NCBI GenBank assembly: GCA_963697915.1
Contig: OY969103.1
Coordinates: 620,001-684,000 of the forward strand
Origin: VRUE01 sp963697915
GTDB taxonomy: Bacteria > Actinomycetota > Thermoleophilia > Solirubrobacterales > 70-9
Length of the DNA stretch: 64,000 nt
Direction of reading: 5' to 3'
The number at the start of each line of letters is the position of its first letter. Within the stretch, counting starts at the first letter, position 1. Under the pieces are notes generated by a model. It was not told where the DNA came from, did no database searches, and saw only the letters and a program-made list of their open reading frames with translations. Shown here in pieces: positions 41,501 to 50,512 of this stretch. Made by a program: the position numbers and the translations under genes.

Positions 41501-41856
41501 CCCCCGCGGTCCCGCCGGTCGGCGCGGGCGCGGCCGGGCCCTGGTCGATGCCGGCGGCCGGCGGCGGGGAGTGGTCGGTCGGGGGGCTCGGCGAGGCGGC
41601 GCCCGGCGCCGCGAAGGCAGAGGAGGCCACCCCGGGCGGCAGCTTCGGCGAGGCCCTCGGCAGCGCCCTGGGGAACCTGCAGGCAACCCAGGACACGGCC
41701 GCTGCCCAGGCCAACGCCCTCGCCACCGGGCAGACGCAGGACATCACCGCGGTGGTCAGCGCGGTCGAGGAGGCGAGCCTCTCGATGCAGCTGGCCGCGC
41801 AGCTGCGCAACAAAGCGGTCGAGGCCTACACCGAGATCTTCCGCACCCAGGTCTGA
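41497..41856 (+). CDS. fliE: Flagellar hook-basal body protein FliE
   Basis: 119 residues from GTG 41497. The N-terminal 45 residues are Gly/Pro/Ala-rich and probably unstructured; the helical C-terminus (SFGEALGSALGNLQATQDT, then EEASLSMQLAAQLRNKAVEAYTEIFR) is typical FliE. FliE joins the MS ring to the rod. It overlaps flgC by 4 nt. The longer frame upstream belongs to a different reading frame of flgC. Confidence 0.9.
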   Translation: MTPAVPPVGAGAAGPWSMPAAGGGEWSVGGLGEAAPGAAKAEEATPGGSFGEALGSALGNLQATQDTAAAQANALATGQTQDITAVVSAVEEASLSMQLAAQLRNKAVEAYTEIFRTQV

Positions 41857-41859
41857 GCC

Positions 41860-43359
41860 GTGGCCTCGGTTCGCTCGGTCCTCTCCAACCTCTCGCCGCG
41901 CGGCCGGCTGGCGGTCGGCGGCGCCACGCTGGCGGTCGTCGTGCTCCTCTTCGTGCTCTTCCGGATGGTGACCCAGCCGAGCTACGAGACGCTCAGCTCC
42001 GGCCTCGACCCCGCCGACACCGGCAGCGTCACCGGTGTGCTCGAAGACAGCGGCATCTCCTACGAGCTGCGCAACGAGGGCACCTCCGTGGCGGTGCCGT
42101 CCTCGGAGCTCGACCAGGCCCGCATCGCGCTCGCCGAAAGCGACGTCGCCGGCGGCAACAAACCGGGTTTCGAGCTGTTCGACAAGCAGCAGTTCGGCGC
42201 CAGCGACTTCCAGCAGAAGGTCACCTACCAGCGCGCCCTGGAGGGCGAAATGGAGCGCACGATCTCCCAGGTCGACGGCGTCTCCGACGTAACCGTGCAG
42301 CTGACCCTGCCCGAAGACCAGCTCTTCTCGGAGGAATCGGCCAACCCGACCGCGGCGGTGCTGCTCAGCGGCTCCGGCTCGCTCGGCGCCGGCCCGGTGC
42401 GGGGCATCGCCCGGCTCGTCGCATCCAGCGTCGAAGGCCTCGACCCCAACGACGTCACCATCACCGACTCGGCCGGGAGCTTGGTCTGGCCCCGCGGCGG
42501 CGGCGCCGGTGGCGGGCCCTCCAAGCAGGCGGTCGAGTCCCGCTACGAGCGCGACCTCGAAACGCGGCTCGACGCGCTGCTGCTGCGCACGATCGGCCCG
42601 GGCAAAGGACGGGTCCAGGTGCAGGCCGACGTCGACGCCAACCGCACCACGCAGAGCAAGCTCGAGTACGCGAAGAAAGGCACGCCGCTGAGCCGCAGCA
42701 TCGAAGACGAGTCGCTCGCCGGCACCGGCGCCGGCGTCAGCGGCGGGGCGGCGGGCGCGGCCGGCAACATCCCGACCTACGGCGCCGGCTCAGCCTCCGG
42801 AGCCGACTCGAACTACGAGCGCTCCAGCGAAGAGGCGCAGTTCGGCGTCGACAAAACGATCACCCGGACCAACTTCGCGCCCGGCGGCGTCAACCGGCAG
42901 ACGGTGGCGCTGGTCGTCGACAAATCGGTTCCGCCAGCCGAAGTGGCGGCGCTCGAGGAGGCGATCGCGTCCGCGGCTGGGATCGACCCGAAACGCGGCG
43001 ACGAGATCACGACCAGCAGCATCAACTTCGCCGAACCGCCTCCAGTCGCCGACCCGTCGCCGCTCGGTGGGGCGCTCGACATCGGCCGCTGGCTGCTCCT
43101 CGGCGGCGCTGTGGCCGCCTTCCTCTTCTTCGCCGGCCGCCACCTGCGGCAGCGCGAGGAGGAGGTGCTCGACGCCGAACCGGTTTGGCTGCGCGAGCTC
43201 AACGCGCCGACCTCCCTCGCCGAGCTCGAGCTGGCCCGCGAGCGCGAAAGCGAGTGGGAGGACGCGGGGAGCGAGCTCGCCGGCGACGCCGACGAGGTCG
43301 CGGCGATGGAGCCCGATCGGGTCGCTCAGCAGCTGCGCGCCTGGATGAAGGAGACCTGA
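41860..43359 (+). CDS. fliF: Flagellar MS-ring protein FliF
   Basis: 499 residues. Two membrane helices (about 18-37 and 410-428) flank the periplasmic-type ring domains, with landmarks LSSGLDPADTGSVTGVLEDSGI and TYQRALEGEMERTISQVDGV. The C-terminal cytoplasmic tail contacts FliG. The start is GTG 41860, 3 nt after fliE. The Gly/Ala-rich region near 290-310 is a typical FliF linker. Confidence 0.95.
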   Translation: MASVRSVLSNLSPRGRLAVGGATLAVVVLLFVLFRMVTQPSYETLSSGLDPADTGSVTGVLEDSGISYELRNEGTSVAVPSSELDQARIALAESDVAGGNKPGFELFDKQQFGASDFQQKVTYQRALEGEMERTISQVDGVSDVTVQLTLPEDQLFSEESANPTAAVLLSGSGSLGAGPVRGIARLVASSVEGLDPNDVTITDSAGSLVWPRGGGAGGGPSKQAVESRYERDLETRLDALLLRTIGPGKGRVQVQADVDANRTTQSKLEYAKKGTPLSRSIEDESLAGTGAGVSGGAAGAAGNIPTYGAGSASGADSNYERSSEEAQFGVDKTITRTNFAPGGVNRQTVALVVDKSVPPAEVAALEEAIASAAGIDPKRGDEITTSSINFAEPPPVADPSPLGGALDIGRWLLLGGAVAAFLFFAGRHLRQREEEVLDAEPVWLRELNAPTSLAELELARERESEWEDAGSELAGDADEVAAMEPDRVAQQLRAWMKET

Positions 43360-43360
43360 G

Positions 43361-44455
43361 GTGAACTCGCCACCGCCGGGGGAGCTCGTGCCGAGGGGCT
43401 CCGGCGAGGTCGAGCCGCTGCGAGTGCCGAACCTGGCCGACGGGCCGGGCGCGGCGAAGATCCCGGGCCGGCGCAAGGCGGCGGTGCTGCTGGTGACGCT
43501 CGGGCCGAAGCGCGCCGCCGAGGTCTTCAGCCACCTCGGCGATGAAGAGATCGAGGAGCTCTCGCTGGAGATGGCGAAGACCGGCGAGATCCCGCGCGAG
43601 CAGATCGAGGCGGTGCTGCAGGAGGTCAGCGAGAACTCGCTCGCCTACACCTCGCTGGCCGAGGGCGGCGTCGCCTACGCGCGCGAAGTGCTCGAGCGGG
43701 CGCTCGGCCCGGAGCGCGCCGCCGAGATCACCGGCCGCCTCTCGGCGGTGATCGAGATGCGGCCGTTCGAGTTCCTGCACCGCACCCCGCCGGAGCAGAT
43801 CGACGCCTTCCTGCGCAACGAGGCGCCGCAGACCAAGGCGCTCGTCATCTCCAGCCTGCACACCACACTCGCCGCCGAGGTGCTGGCGCTCCAGGACGAG
43901 GACGAGCAGGTCGCGATCTCGCTGCGGATCGCGCGGATGAGCGAGACCAGCCCGGCAGTTATCAAGCAGGTCGAGTCGGTGATGCGCCAGAAGCTCTCCA
44001 ACGTGCTCTCCGAGGAGTACGCGGCGGCGGGCGGGGTCAGGTCGCTGGCCGAGATCCTCAACCACGCCGACCGGCCGACCGAGCGCAACGTCCTCGACGA
44101 GCTGTCGCGGACCGACGAGGAGCTGGCGGAAGAGATCCGCGCGCTGCTCTTCGTCTTCGAGGACATCGTCAAGCTCGACGACCGCGCCATGCAGGGAGTG
44201 CTGAAAGAGATCGACGACGCCGACCTCGCCCTCGCCCTGCGCGGAGTCGGCGACGAGGTCCGCGAGAAAGCGCTGCAAAACGTCTCCGAGCGACGGGCGG
44301 CGATGCTGGTCGAGGAGATCGAATACCAACCGCCACAGCGCAAGGCCGTGGTCGAGGAAGCGCAGAGCAGGATCGTCGCCGAGATCCGGCGCCAGGAGGA
44401 CTCGGGGACGATCGTGGTCGGACGCAGGGGCAGCGGGGATGAGCTCGTCGTTTGA
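43361..44455 (+). CDS. fliG: Flagellar motor switch protein FliG
   Basis: 364 residues. N-terminal domain with RRKAAVLLVTLGPKRAAEVF and HLGDEEIEELSLEM, the middle HRTPPEQIDAFLRNEAPQTKAL, and the C-terminal torque domain with charged residues in ALLFVFEDIVKLDDRAMQGVL and ALQNVSERRAAMLVEEI. FliG couples MotA force to rotation. Starts with GTG and ends inside the fliH start (17 nt overlap). Confidence 0.95.
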   Translation: MNSPPPGELVPRGSGEVEPLRVPNLADGPGAAKIPGRRKAAVLLVTLGPKRAAEVFSHLGDEEIEELSLEMAKTGEIPREQIEAVLQEVSENSLAYTSLAEGGVAYAREVLERALGPERAAEITGRLSAVIEMRPFEFLHRTPPEQIDAFLRNEAPQTKALVISSLHTTLAAEVLALQDEDEQVAISLRIARMSETSPAVIKQVESVMRQKLSNVLSEEYAAAGGVRSLAEILNHADRPTERNVLDELSRTDEELAEEIRALLFVFEDIVKLDDRAMQGVLKEIDDADLALALRGVGDEVREKALQNVSERRAAMLVEEIEYQPPQRKAVVEEAQSRIVAEIRRQEDSGTIVVGRRGSGDELVV

Positions 44456-45014
44456 GTTCCCGGAGCTGACCGAGGCGCCGCGGGGCGACGCTCCCAGCAC
44501 CGAGGAGGATGCGGTGGCGGCGGCCCGCGAGGCGACGGAGGCGGCGCGAGCGGAGGCCTACGCCGCCGGTCGCGCCGCCGGCCTGGCCGAGATCGAGAGC
44601 GCCGCGCGGGCCCTGGCGAGCGCCGCCGCCGAGCTCGACTCCGAGCGGGCACTGGCGGCGGAGCTGAGCGAGCGCGCGGCGGCGGAGCTGGCGCTGCAGC
44701 TGGCCGAGAAGGTGATCGGCACCGTGCTCGAGCTGCAACCGGAGCTGGTGGTCGAGGTCGTCCGCGGCGCCCTGCGCCGGCTTGCCGAGCCACGCGAGTC
44801 GGTCCTGCTCGTCAACCCCGACGACGTCGGCGCGGTCGGCGAGGCGGTCGAGGGGCTGGCGATCGAGCTGGGTGCGCCGCTCAGCGTGCGCGCCGAGCGC
44901 AGGGTGCCGCGCGGCGGCTGCCTCGTCCGCTCGCAGGCGGGTGAGATCGACGCCCGCATCGAGGAGCAGCTGAGCCGCGCCCGCGCCGTGGTCGAGGCGG
45001 AGCTGGGCCGGTGA
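44439..45014 (+). CDS. fliH: Flagellar export regulator FliH
   Basis: 191 residues. Long Ala/Glu-rich helix (about 25-95), then the conserved C-terminal part VIGTVLELQPELVVEVVRGALRRL and VRAERRVPRGGCLVRSQAGEIDARIEEQL. FliH is the stator-like regulator of the FliI ATPase. It overlaps fliG and fliI (4 nt). The identification rests on gene order and this C-terminal pattern. Confidence 0.88.
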   Translation: MSSSFEFPELTEAPRGDAPSTEEDAVAAAREATEAARAEAYAAGRAAGLAEIESAARALASAAAELDSERALAAELSERAAAELALQLAEKVIGTVLELQPELVVEVVRGALRRLAEPRESVLLVNPDDVGAVGEAVEGLAIELGAPLSVRAERRVPRGGCLVRSQAGEIDARIEEQLSRARAVVEAELGR

Positions 45015-46438
45015 ACGAGGCGCCGCTCGCGGCGGTGGCGGCGGCGGTCCGGCGCGCCGACCTGCACACCCGCCGCGGTCGCGTCTGCGACGTGATCGGG
45101 CTCGTCGTCGAGGCGAGCGGGCTCGATGCCGAGGTCGGCGAGGTCTGCCTGATCGAGGCCGGCCGCGACGAGGCCGGGGTCCCCGCCGAGGTGGTCGGCT
45201 TCCGCGGGCCCCGAACCCTGCTGATGCCGCTGGGCGAGATGCACGGGATCGGGCCCGGCAAGGCCGTCTCGGCAACCGGCGAGCACTTCCGCGTGCCGGT
45301 CGGCGAGGCGCTGCTGGGGCGCGTGATCGACGGCTTCGGCCAGCCCCTCGACGGCGCGCCGCTGGAGCTCTCGGCGCGGCGCTCGACCAGCGCTCCGCCA
45401 CCGGACCCGCTGCAACGGCCGCGGATCGAGCGGCGGTTGGCCCTCGGCGTGCGTGCGCTCGACGGCTTCGTCCCCTGTGGGGTCGGCCAGCGCCTCGGCA
45501 TCTTCGCCGGCTCGGGCGTCGGCAAGTCCTCGCTGCTGGGGATGATCGCCCGCTCGACCTCCGCCGACATCAACGTGATCGCCCTCGTCGGCGAGCGCGG
45601 GCGCGAGGTGCGCGAGTTCGTCGAGCGCGACCTCGGCGACGCGATCGAGCGCAGCGTCGTCGTCGTCGCCACCTCCGACAAGCCGGCCCTGGTGCGGATC
45701 AAGGCAGCCTTCGCGGCGACCGCGATCGCCGAGCACTTCCGTGACCAGGGCGCCGACGTGATGCTGATGATGGACTCGGTGACCCGCTTCGCGATGGCCC
45801 AGCGCGAGGTCGGGCTGGCGATCGGCGAGCCGCCGGCGACGCGCGGGTACACGCCCAGCGTCTTCGCGCTGTTGCCGCGCCTGCTCGAGCGCGCCGGGAC
45901 CAGCCCGAGCGGCTCGATCACCGGCCTCTACACGGTGCTCGTCGACGGCGACGACATGAACGAGCCGGTCGCCGACGCGGTCCGCTCGATCCTCGACGGC
46001 CACGCGGTGCTGAGCCGCCGGCTCGCCCACGCCGGCCACTACCCCGCGATCGACGTGCTGCAGAGCGTCTCGCGGCTGGCGACCGAGATCGCGCCGCCCC
46101 CCTCCCAGGCGGCGGCGGACGAGCTGCGCCGCCTGATCGCCGCCCGCCGCGACAAGGAGGACCTGATCGCGATCGGCGCCTACCAGCGCGGCGCCGACCC
46201 GGCCGTCGACGCGGCGCTCGCCCTGCAGGCCGAGATCGACGGCTACCTGCGCCAACCCGCCGGGGAAGGCAGCACGCTCGAGCAGGCCGACGAACACCTG
46301 CGGGCGCTGGCGGCGGCCGCCGAGCAGGCCACCCCGGCTGCCGAGCCGGGGATCGAGGAGCCAGCCCCGGCCGACGGGGCCGAGGCCGCCCAGCCGGCCG
46401 GCCCCAGCGCCATCCCGCCGCTCCACATCAGCGTCTGA
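45011..46438 (+). CDS. fliI: Flagellar export ATPase FliI
   Basis: 475 residues. Walker A GIFAGSGVGKSSLLGMIAR (near 162), Walker B VMLMMDSVTRFAMAQREVG (near 250), and the FliI-type GLYTVLVDGDDMNEPVAD. It drives export through FlhA/FlhB. An extra C-terminal tail of about 45 residues is Ala/Pro-rich. It starts by GTG overlapping fliH. Confidence 0.95.
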   Translation: MNEAPLAAVAAAVRRADLHTRRGRVCDVIGLVVEASGLDAEVGEVCLIEAGRDEAGVPAEVVGFRGPRTLLMPLGEMHGIGPGKAVSATGEHFRVPVGEALLGRVIDGFGQPLDGAPLELSARRSTSAPPPDPLQRPRIERRLALGVRALDGFVPCGVGQRLGIFAGSGVGKSSLLGMIARSTSADINVIALVGERGREVREFVERDLGDAIERSVVVVATSDKPALVRIKAAFAATAIAEHFRDQGADVMLMMDSVTRFAMAQREVGLAIGEPPATRGYTPSVFALLPRLLERAGTSPSGSITGLYTVLVDGDDMNEPVADAVRSILDGHAVLSRRLAHAGHYPAIDVLQSVSRLATEIAPPPSQAAADELRRLIAARRDKEDLIAIGAYQRGADPAVDAALALQAEIDGYLRQPAGEGSTLEQADEHLRALAAAAEQATPAAEPGIEEPAPADGAEAAQPAGPSAIPPLHISV

Positions 46439-46473
46439 GCCGAACCCATCCGCACGGTGGACGGGTAGGCCGC

Positions 46474-46500
46474 TAAAGCGGCGCCGGTCGCTGACGATTA
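46474..46500 (+). promoter_or_regulatory. Sigma-28-type promoter for fliJ operon
   Basis: TAAA (46474-46477), 15 nt, GACGATTA (46493-46500). It lies 36 nt after fliI, the first real gap in the cluster. The fliJ GTG begins only 9 nt after the element, so its mRNA may be leaderless. Confidence 0.6.
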
Positions 46501-46508
46501 CCGGGGGC

Positions 46509-46973
46509 GTGAAGGGCCCCTTTCGATTCCGGTTGGAAAGCGTCCGCTCGCTGCGCAAGCAGACTGAGCGGGCAGCGCAGGAGAGCCTTGCGACCTCGCT
46601 GGGCCACCAGCGCGACGGCCAGCGGGCCCTGAGCGAGATCGAGGCGACGATCGCCTCCGCACGGGACGACGCGCGCCGCGGCGTGCTCGACGCCGGTGCC
46701 GCGGCCAGCGGCACCGACCTGCGCGCCGCCGACCTGTACCTGGAGCGGCTGGCGGGCCGGCGGGCCTCGGCGGTGCGCAACCTGCGCGAGCGCGAGACGG
46801 AGGTGGAGGACCGCCGACGCAAGCTGCTCGCCGCCGCCCGCGAGCGGCAGGTGCTCGACCGGCTGCGCGGCCGACGCCGCGGCGAGCACGAGCTGGCCGC
46901 GGCGCGAGCCGAAGGCGAGCAGCTCGACGAGCTCGCGCTGGCCGTCCACCGGCGGCGCCGGGAGGCCGCGTGA
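46509..46973 (+). CDS. fliJ: Flagellar export chaperone FliJ
   Basis: 154 residues, almost entirely charged helix: FRLESVRSLRKQTERAAQESLA at the start, then ADLYLERLAGRRASAVRNLRERETEVEDRRRKLLAA, ending REAA. This coiled-coil pattern, length and position after fliI identify FliJ, the stalk of the export ATPase. It overlaps the next gene by 4 nt. Confidence 0.85.
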   Translation: MKGPFRFRLESVRSLRKQTERAAQESLATSLGHQRDGQRALSEIEATIASARDDARRGVLDAGAAASGTDLRAADLYLERLAGRRASAVRNLRERETEVEDRRRKLLAAARERQVLDRLRGRRRGEHELAAARAEGEQLDELALAVHRRRREAA

Positions 46974-47566
46974 ACGCCCAGAGCCCGCCCCTCGAGATCG
47001 GCTCCCCGCAGGGGACGGTCGCCCGCGTCGCCGAACTGCAGGCGATGATCGCCCTCGCCGAAGCCGCGCCGGCGGGCGCGCCTCGCTTCGAGGCCGAGCT
47101 CAGCGCGGCGAGCGCCGCGGCGCCGGCCTTGGACGGGGCGACGGCGCTGGGCGCCACCCCGCCCGCCGGCAGCCGGCTGCCGGCGGGGACGCCGTTCGCG
47201 GCGGAGATCGAGGCGGCGGCCGGGCGCTACGGGATCGATCCGGCGCTGCTCGCCGGGCTGATCAAGGCCGAGTCGAACTTCGACCCCAACGCCGGCAGCC
47301 CCGCCGGCGCCCAGGGCCTGACCCAGCTGATGCCGGAAACGGCGAGCAGCATCGGCGTCACCGACCCGACCGACCCGCTCCAGGCGATCGACGGGGGTGC
47401 CCGCATCCTCAGCGAACACCTCGAGACCTTCGGCGACGTCGAGCTTGCGCTCGCCGCCTACAACGCCGGTCCCGGTGCGGTCGAGCAGCACGGCGGCATC
47501 CCGCCCTACGCCGAGACCCAGGCCTACGTCCCGCGCGTGATCCAGCTCGCAGAGGAGTACCGGTGA
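46970..47566 (+). CDS. Flagellar-cluster lytic transglycosylase (SLT domain)
   Basis: 198 residues. An Ala-rich N-terminus (1-75) is followed by an SLT domain: LLAGLIKAESNFDPNAGSP with the catalytic Glu near residue 98, GAQGLTQLMPETA, and AYNAGPGAVEQHGG. It cuts peptidoglycan and could open the wall for the rod. There is no signal peptide, so it is probably exported by the flagellar apparatus. It is sandwiched between fliJ and fliK by 4-nt overlaps. Confidence 0.9.
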   Translation: MNAQSPPLEIGSPQGTVARVAELQAMIALAEAAPAGAPRFEAELSAASAAAPALDGATALGATPPAGSRLPAGTPFAAEIEAAAGRYGIDPALLAGLIKAESNFDPNAGSPAGAQGLTQLMPETASSIGVTDPTDPLQAIDGGARILSEHLETFGDVELALAAYNAGPGAVEQHGGIPPYAETQAYVPRVIQLAEEYR

Positions 47567-48783
47567 TCATGGGCTACCGGCAACCGTGGACCGGGCCGCC
47601 ACCAGGCCTGAGCCGGCCCGAGCCGCCGCCGGGCGCGGGCCCACCCCCCGAAGAGGCCGGGGACGAGCCGTTCGCGGCACTCCTGCCACCGCAAACCGCC
47701 TGGACCGCACCCGCGGAAGGCGAGATCGAGACCCCGGCGACGCAGCCGGCGGCCGAGGAGCTCGGCGCCGCCGCGCTCCCCACCCCGATGGCCGCTCCAC
47801 AGCCCGTGCCGCTGCTCCCCGGCCTCCCCCCCGACGGCGCGCCGGTGGGCACGACTCCGCCGGTCGGAGCGCCACTCGGCACGACTCCGCCGGCCGGCAC
47901 GACTCCTGCCGCGACGCCGGGACAGCCGCCCACCCCGGCCGCGACTCCCGCCGCCGCAGCGCCCTCCGCGGCGCCAGAGGTGCCAGCGGCGCCAGCGGCC
48001 GGCATGCCCTCGCCCGCGGCGCCCGACCTTCCCGGCCCGACCGCACCTTCTCGCGCTCAGCGAGAGGAGCTGATGCGCTCGGGCGCGGCCACAACGACAC
48101 AGGCGCCGGCCGCGCCGCCGTCGACGCCGGCGGCCGCTCAGCCGGCGCCGGCGGTGCCGAGCGCTGCCCACGAAGGTGGAGGCGAGCCGGGGCAGATGCA
48201 CGCCCAGCGCGACCGGGCCGGCCGAGAGGCGGCGCCCGACAACGTCCGGACCGGCAAGCCGGCCGCCCAGCAGAGCGCGCCGGCCCAGCCCGCGGCCCCG
48301 CCCCAGGCAAGCGCAAGCGCCGGCCAGGCGCCAGGCGCAGCCGGGGCCGGGCCGGGGAGCGGCCTCGCCCCCACCCCCGCGGCCGCCCTGGAGGCGACCA
48401 TCCGCATCGCCCACGAGCGCGGCTTCTCGCGCGCCCGCCTGACCCTGAAGCCCGCCGAGCTGGGCGGCGTCGAGGTCGCCCTGCGCAGCAGCGGCAGCGC
48501 CGTCACCGCGACGATCCTCGTCGACACCGCCGAAGCCGCCCGCATGCTGCAGGACGCCGGCGCCGACCTGCGCCGCCGGCTCGAGGCGAGCGGCGTCGTG
48601 CTGCTCGCCCTCGACGTCTCGGTCGCCGAGGAGCGACCGGGCGAGGACCGCCGCGGGGAGGCGGCCGGCGAGGACCGCGCCGGCGCCGGCGACGCACCTG
48701 AACCACTGCCGGCCGCGGAGGGCCCCGGCCCGGCCCACACGATCGCCCTCGGCGGCGGCGTCCTGATCGACGTAATCGCCTGA
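47563..48783 (+). CDS. fliK: Flagellar hook-length control protein FliK
   Basis: 406 residues from GTG 47563, which overlaps the preceding stop (GTGA). The first 270 residues are Pro/Ala/Thr-rich with no order (repeats such as GTTPPVGAPLGTTPPAG). The C-terminal domain has ERGFSRARLTLKPAELGGVEVAL then ARMLQDAGADLRRRLEASGV, the FliK substrate-switch pattern. It measures hook length and switches FlhB from hook to filament export. Confidence 0.88.
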   Translation: MIMGYRQPWTGPPPGLSRPEPPPGAGPPPEEAGDEPFAALLPPQTAWTAPAEGEIETPATQPAAEELGAAALPTPMAAPQPVPLLPGLPPDGAPVGTTPPVGAPLGTTPPAGTTPAATPGQPPTPAATPAAAAPSAAPEVPAAPAAGMPSPAAPDLPGPTAPSRAQREELMRSGAATTTQAPAAPPSTPAAAQPAPAVPSAAHEGGGEPGQMHAQRDRAGREAAPDNVRTGKPAAQQSAPAQPAAPPQASASAGQAPGAAGAGPGSGLAPTPAAALEATIRIAHERGFSRARLTLKPAELGGVEVALRSSGSAVTATILVDTAEAARMLQDAGADLRRRLEASGVVLLALDVSVAEERPGEDRRGEAAGEDRAGAGDAPEPLPAAEGPGPAHTIALGGGVLIDVIA

Positions 48784-48796
48784 GCAAAGGAGAGAG

Positions 48797-49213
48797 ATGA
48801 CCAGCCCGATCACCACCCCCGGCGCCGCCGAGCCATCCGCAACGCGGAGCGCATCGACGAACGCGGCGAGCGGCGCCCTCGGCAAGGACGACTTCCTGCG
48901 CCTGCTCGTCGGCCAGCTGCGCAACCAGGACCCGCTCAACCCGGTCGAGGACCAGACCTTCCTCAGCCAGATGGCCGCCTTCTCGACGCTCGAGCAGGTG
49001 ACCAACCTCGGCGTCGCGACCGAGCAGCTCAACTCGACCTCCGCGACCAGCCAATCGCTGGCCCTGATCGGGCACGAGGTGACCTACGCCGACGAGGACG
49101 GCAACACCACCGACGGAGTCGTCGAAAAGGTCTCCTTCGACGAGCTCGGCCCCGCGCTGACGATTGATGGCGTCAGCGGGATCCGGCCGGGGCAGGTGAT
49201 CGAGGTCCGATGA
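48797..49213 (+). CDS. flgD: Hook assembly protein FlgD
   Basis: 138 residues. LGKDDFLRLLVGQLRNQDPLNPVEDQTFLSQMAAFSTLEQ (about 28-67) is diagnostic. The protein is short: the C-terminal Ig/Tudor-like part of larger FlgDs is reduced to a single small domain (LIGHEVTYADEDG through RPGQVIEVR). A strong AAAGGAGAGAG site precedes the ATG. It caps the growing hook. Confidence 0.93.
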   Translation: MTSPITTPGAAEPSATRSASTNAASGALGKDDFLRLLVGQLRNQDPLNPVEDQTFLSQMAAFSTLEQVTNLGVATEQLNSTSATSQSLALIGHEVTYADEDGNTTDGVVEKVSFDELGPALTIDGVSGIRPGQVIEVR

Positions 49214-49602
49214 CCGGCCCGATCCAAAACGGCGGCACCCCCGTCCCGGCCCTGACGCCGCTGCCGCGCTCGGCGCCGAGCCGGCCCCTGCCCCCGTCCG
49301 GGCCCGGCGGCGGCCCGTCCTTCGCCGAGCAGCTGCACCGCAGCAGCGGCGGCGTCGAGTTCTCCAAGCACGCCCTGCAGCGGCTAGAGCGGCGCGGCAT
49401 CGAGACCGACCCGACGACCCTGCGCCGGCTCGAGAGCGGGATCGAGCGAGCTGCCGCCAAGGGCGCCCGCGACGCGGTGGTGCTGATCGACGACACCGCC
49501 TTCGTCGTCTCCGTCCGCAACCGGACCGTGATCACCGCGGTCGACTCCGCCCACATGCGCGATCACGTCTTCACCAACATCGACAGCGCCGCGATCGCAT
49601 GA
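49210..49602 (+). CDS. TIGR02530-type flagellar operon protein
   Basis: 130 residues. A Pro-rich N-terminus (1-38) is followed by FSKHALQRLERRGIETDPTTLRRLESGIERAAAKGARDAVVLIDDTAFVVSVRNRTVITAVD, which matches the small flagellar operon protein found between flgD and flgE in Firmicutes and related clusters. It may be a hook-stage factor; its action is not well established. It overlaps flgD by 4 nt. Confidence 0.85.
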   Translation: MTGPIQNGGTPVPALTPLPRSAPSRPLPPSGPGGGPSFAEQLHRSSGGVEFSKHALQRLERRGIETDPTTLRRLESGIERAAAKGARDAVVLIDDTAFVVSVRNRTVITAVDSAHMRDHVFTNIDSAAIA

Positions 49603-49681
49603 CGCGGGCTGCCGCCAGACAGGCCCCAGACCACCCCGGCCGGACCTCGACGAGGAGGCCGCGAAAGGAAGTGACCCGACC

Positions 49682-50512
49682 ATGATGCGCTCGATGTTCA
49701 CCGCGATCAGCGGCCTCAAGAACCACCAGACCATGCTCGACGTGACGGCGAACAACATCGCCAACGTCAACACCGTCGGCTACAAGAGCAGCCGCACGTC
49801 CTTCAAGGACTCGCTCTACCAGATGCAGATCGGCGCCGCCGCGCCCGGCGCCGGCCAGGGCGGCCGCAACGCGGCCCAGGTCGGCCTCGGCGTCCAGCTC
49901 GGCTCGATCGACAACCTGATGGGCAGCGGCGCGCTGCAGTCGACCGGCAACGCCACCGACGTCGCGATCGAAGGCAGCGGCATGTTCATCGTCGGCAGCG
50001 GCACGCCGCCGGCGCTGCCGGGCGGCTACCTCTACACCCGCGCCGGCAACTTCACCTTCAACTCGCAGGGCTTCCTGACCACCCAGGACGGCTACTTCGT
50101 GATGGGCCGCAACGCCGCCGGCGGCGGCCCCCCCGACACCTACATCCAGGTCCCGGCCGAATCGACCGACGTCGCGATCGGGCAGGACGGCGCGGTCAGC
50201 TACATCCCGGCCGGCGGCGGACCGCGCGAAATCGCCGGCTACCTGTCGGTCGCCGTCTTCACCAACGAAGCCGGCCTGCAGCGCGCCTCCGGCAACCGCT
50301 GGGCGGCGACGCCGGCCTCGGGGGCGGCGCAGAACGGCACCCCCGGCGGCAACTTCGGAAGCGCGATCTCAGGCACGTTGGAGATGTCGAACGTGGATCT
50401 CGCCGGCGAGTTCACGACGATGATCGTCGCGCAGCGCGGCTTCCAGGCCAACTCGCGGGTGATCTCGACCTCCGACGAGATGCTCCAGGACCTGGTGAAC
50501 CTGAAGCGCTGA
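49682..50512 (+). CDS. flgE: Flagellar hook protein FlgE (short form)
   Basis: 276 residues. It begins MFTAISGLKNHQTMLDVTANNIANVNTVGYKS and ends NVDLAGEFTTMIVAQRGFQANSRVISTSDEML, the hook/rod paired ends. Its position before flbD and motAB fits FlgE, but it is much shorter than usual hook proteins (about 400) and close to FlgG in size, meaning the outer hook domain is reduced. FlgF/FlgG is an alternative. An 80-nt gap with a GGAAG site precedes it. Confidence 0.8.
   Translation: MMRSMFTAISGLKNHQTMLDVTANNIANVNTVGYKSSRTSFKDSLYQMQIGAAAPGAGQGGRNAAQVGLGVQLGSIDNLMGSGALQSTGNATDVAIEGSGMFIVGSGTPPALPGGYLYTRAGNFTFNSQGFLTTQDGYFVMGRNAAGGGPPDTYIQVPAESTDVAIGQDGAVSYIPAGGGPREIAGYLSVAVFTNEAGLQRASGNRWAATPASGAAQNGTPGGNFGSAISGTLEMSNVDLAGEFTTMIVAQRGFQANSRVISTSDEMLQDLVNLKR

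Noticed and set aside
44558..47491. Open frame of 977 codons on the minus strand
   Set aside because: It lies antisense to fliH, fliI, fliJ and the transglycosylase, with low-complexity Arg/Gly/Ala translation. Long antisense frames are expected at this GC content.
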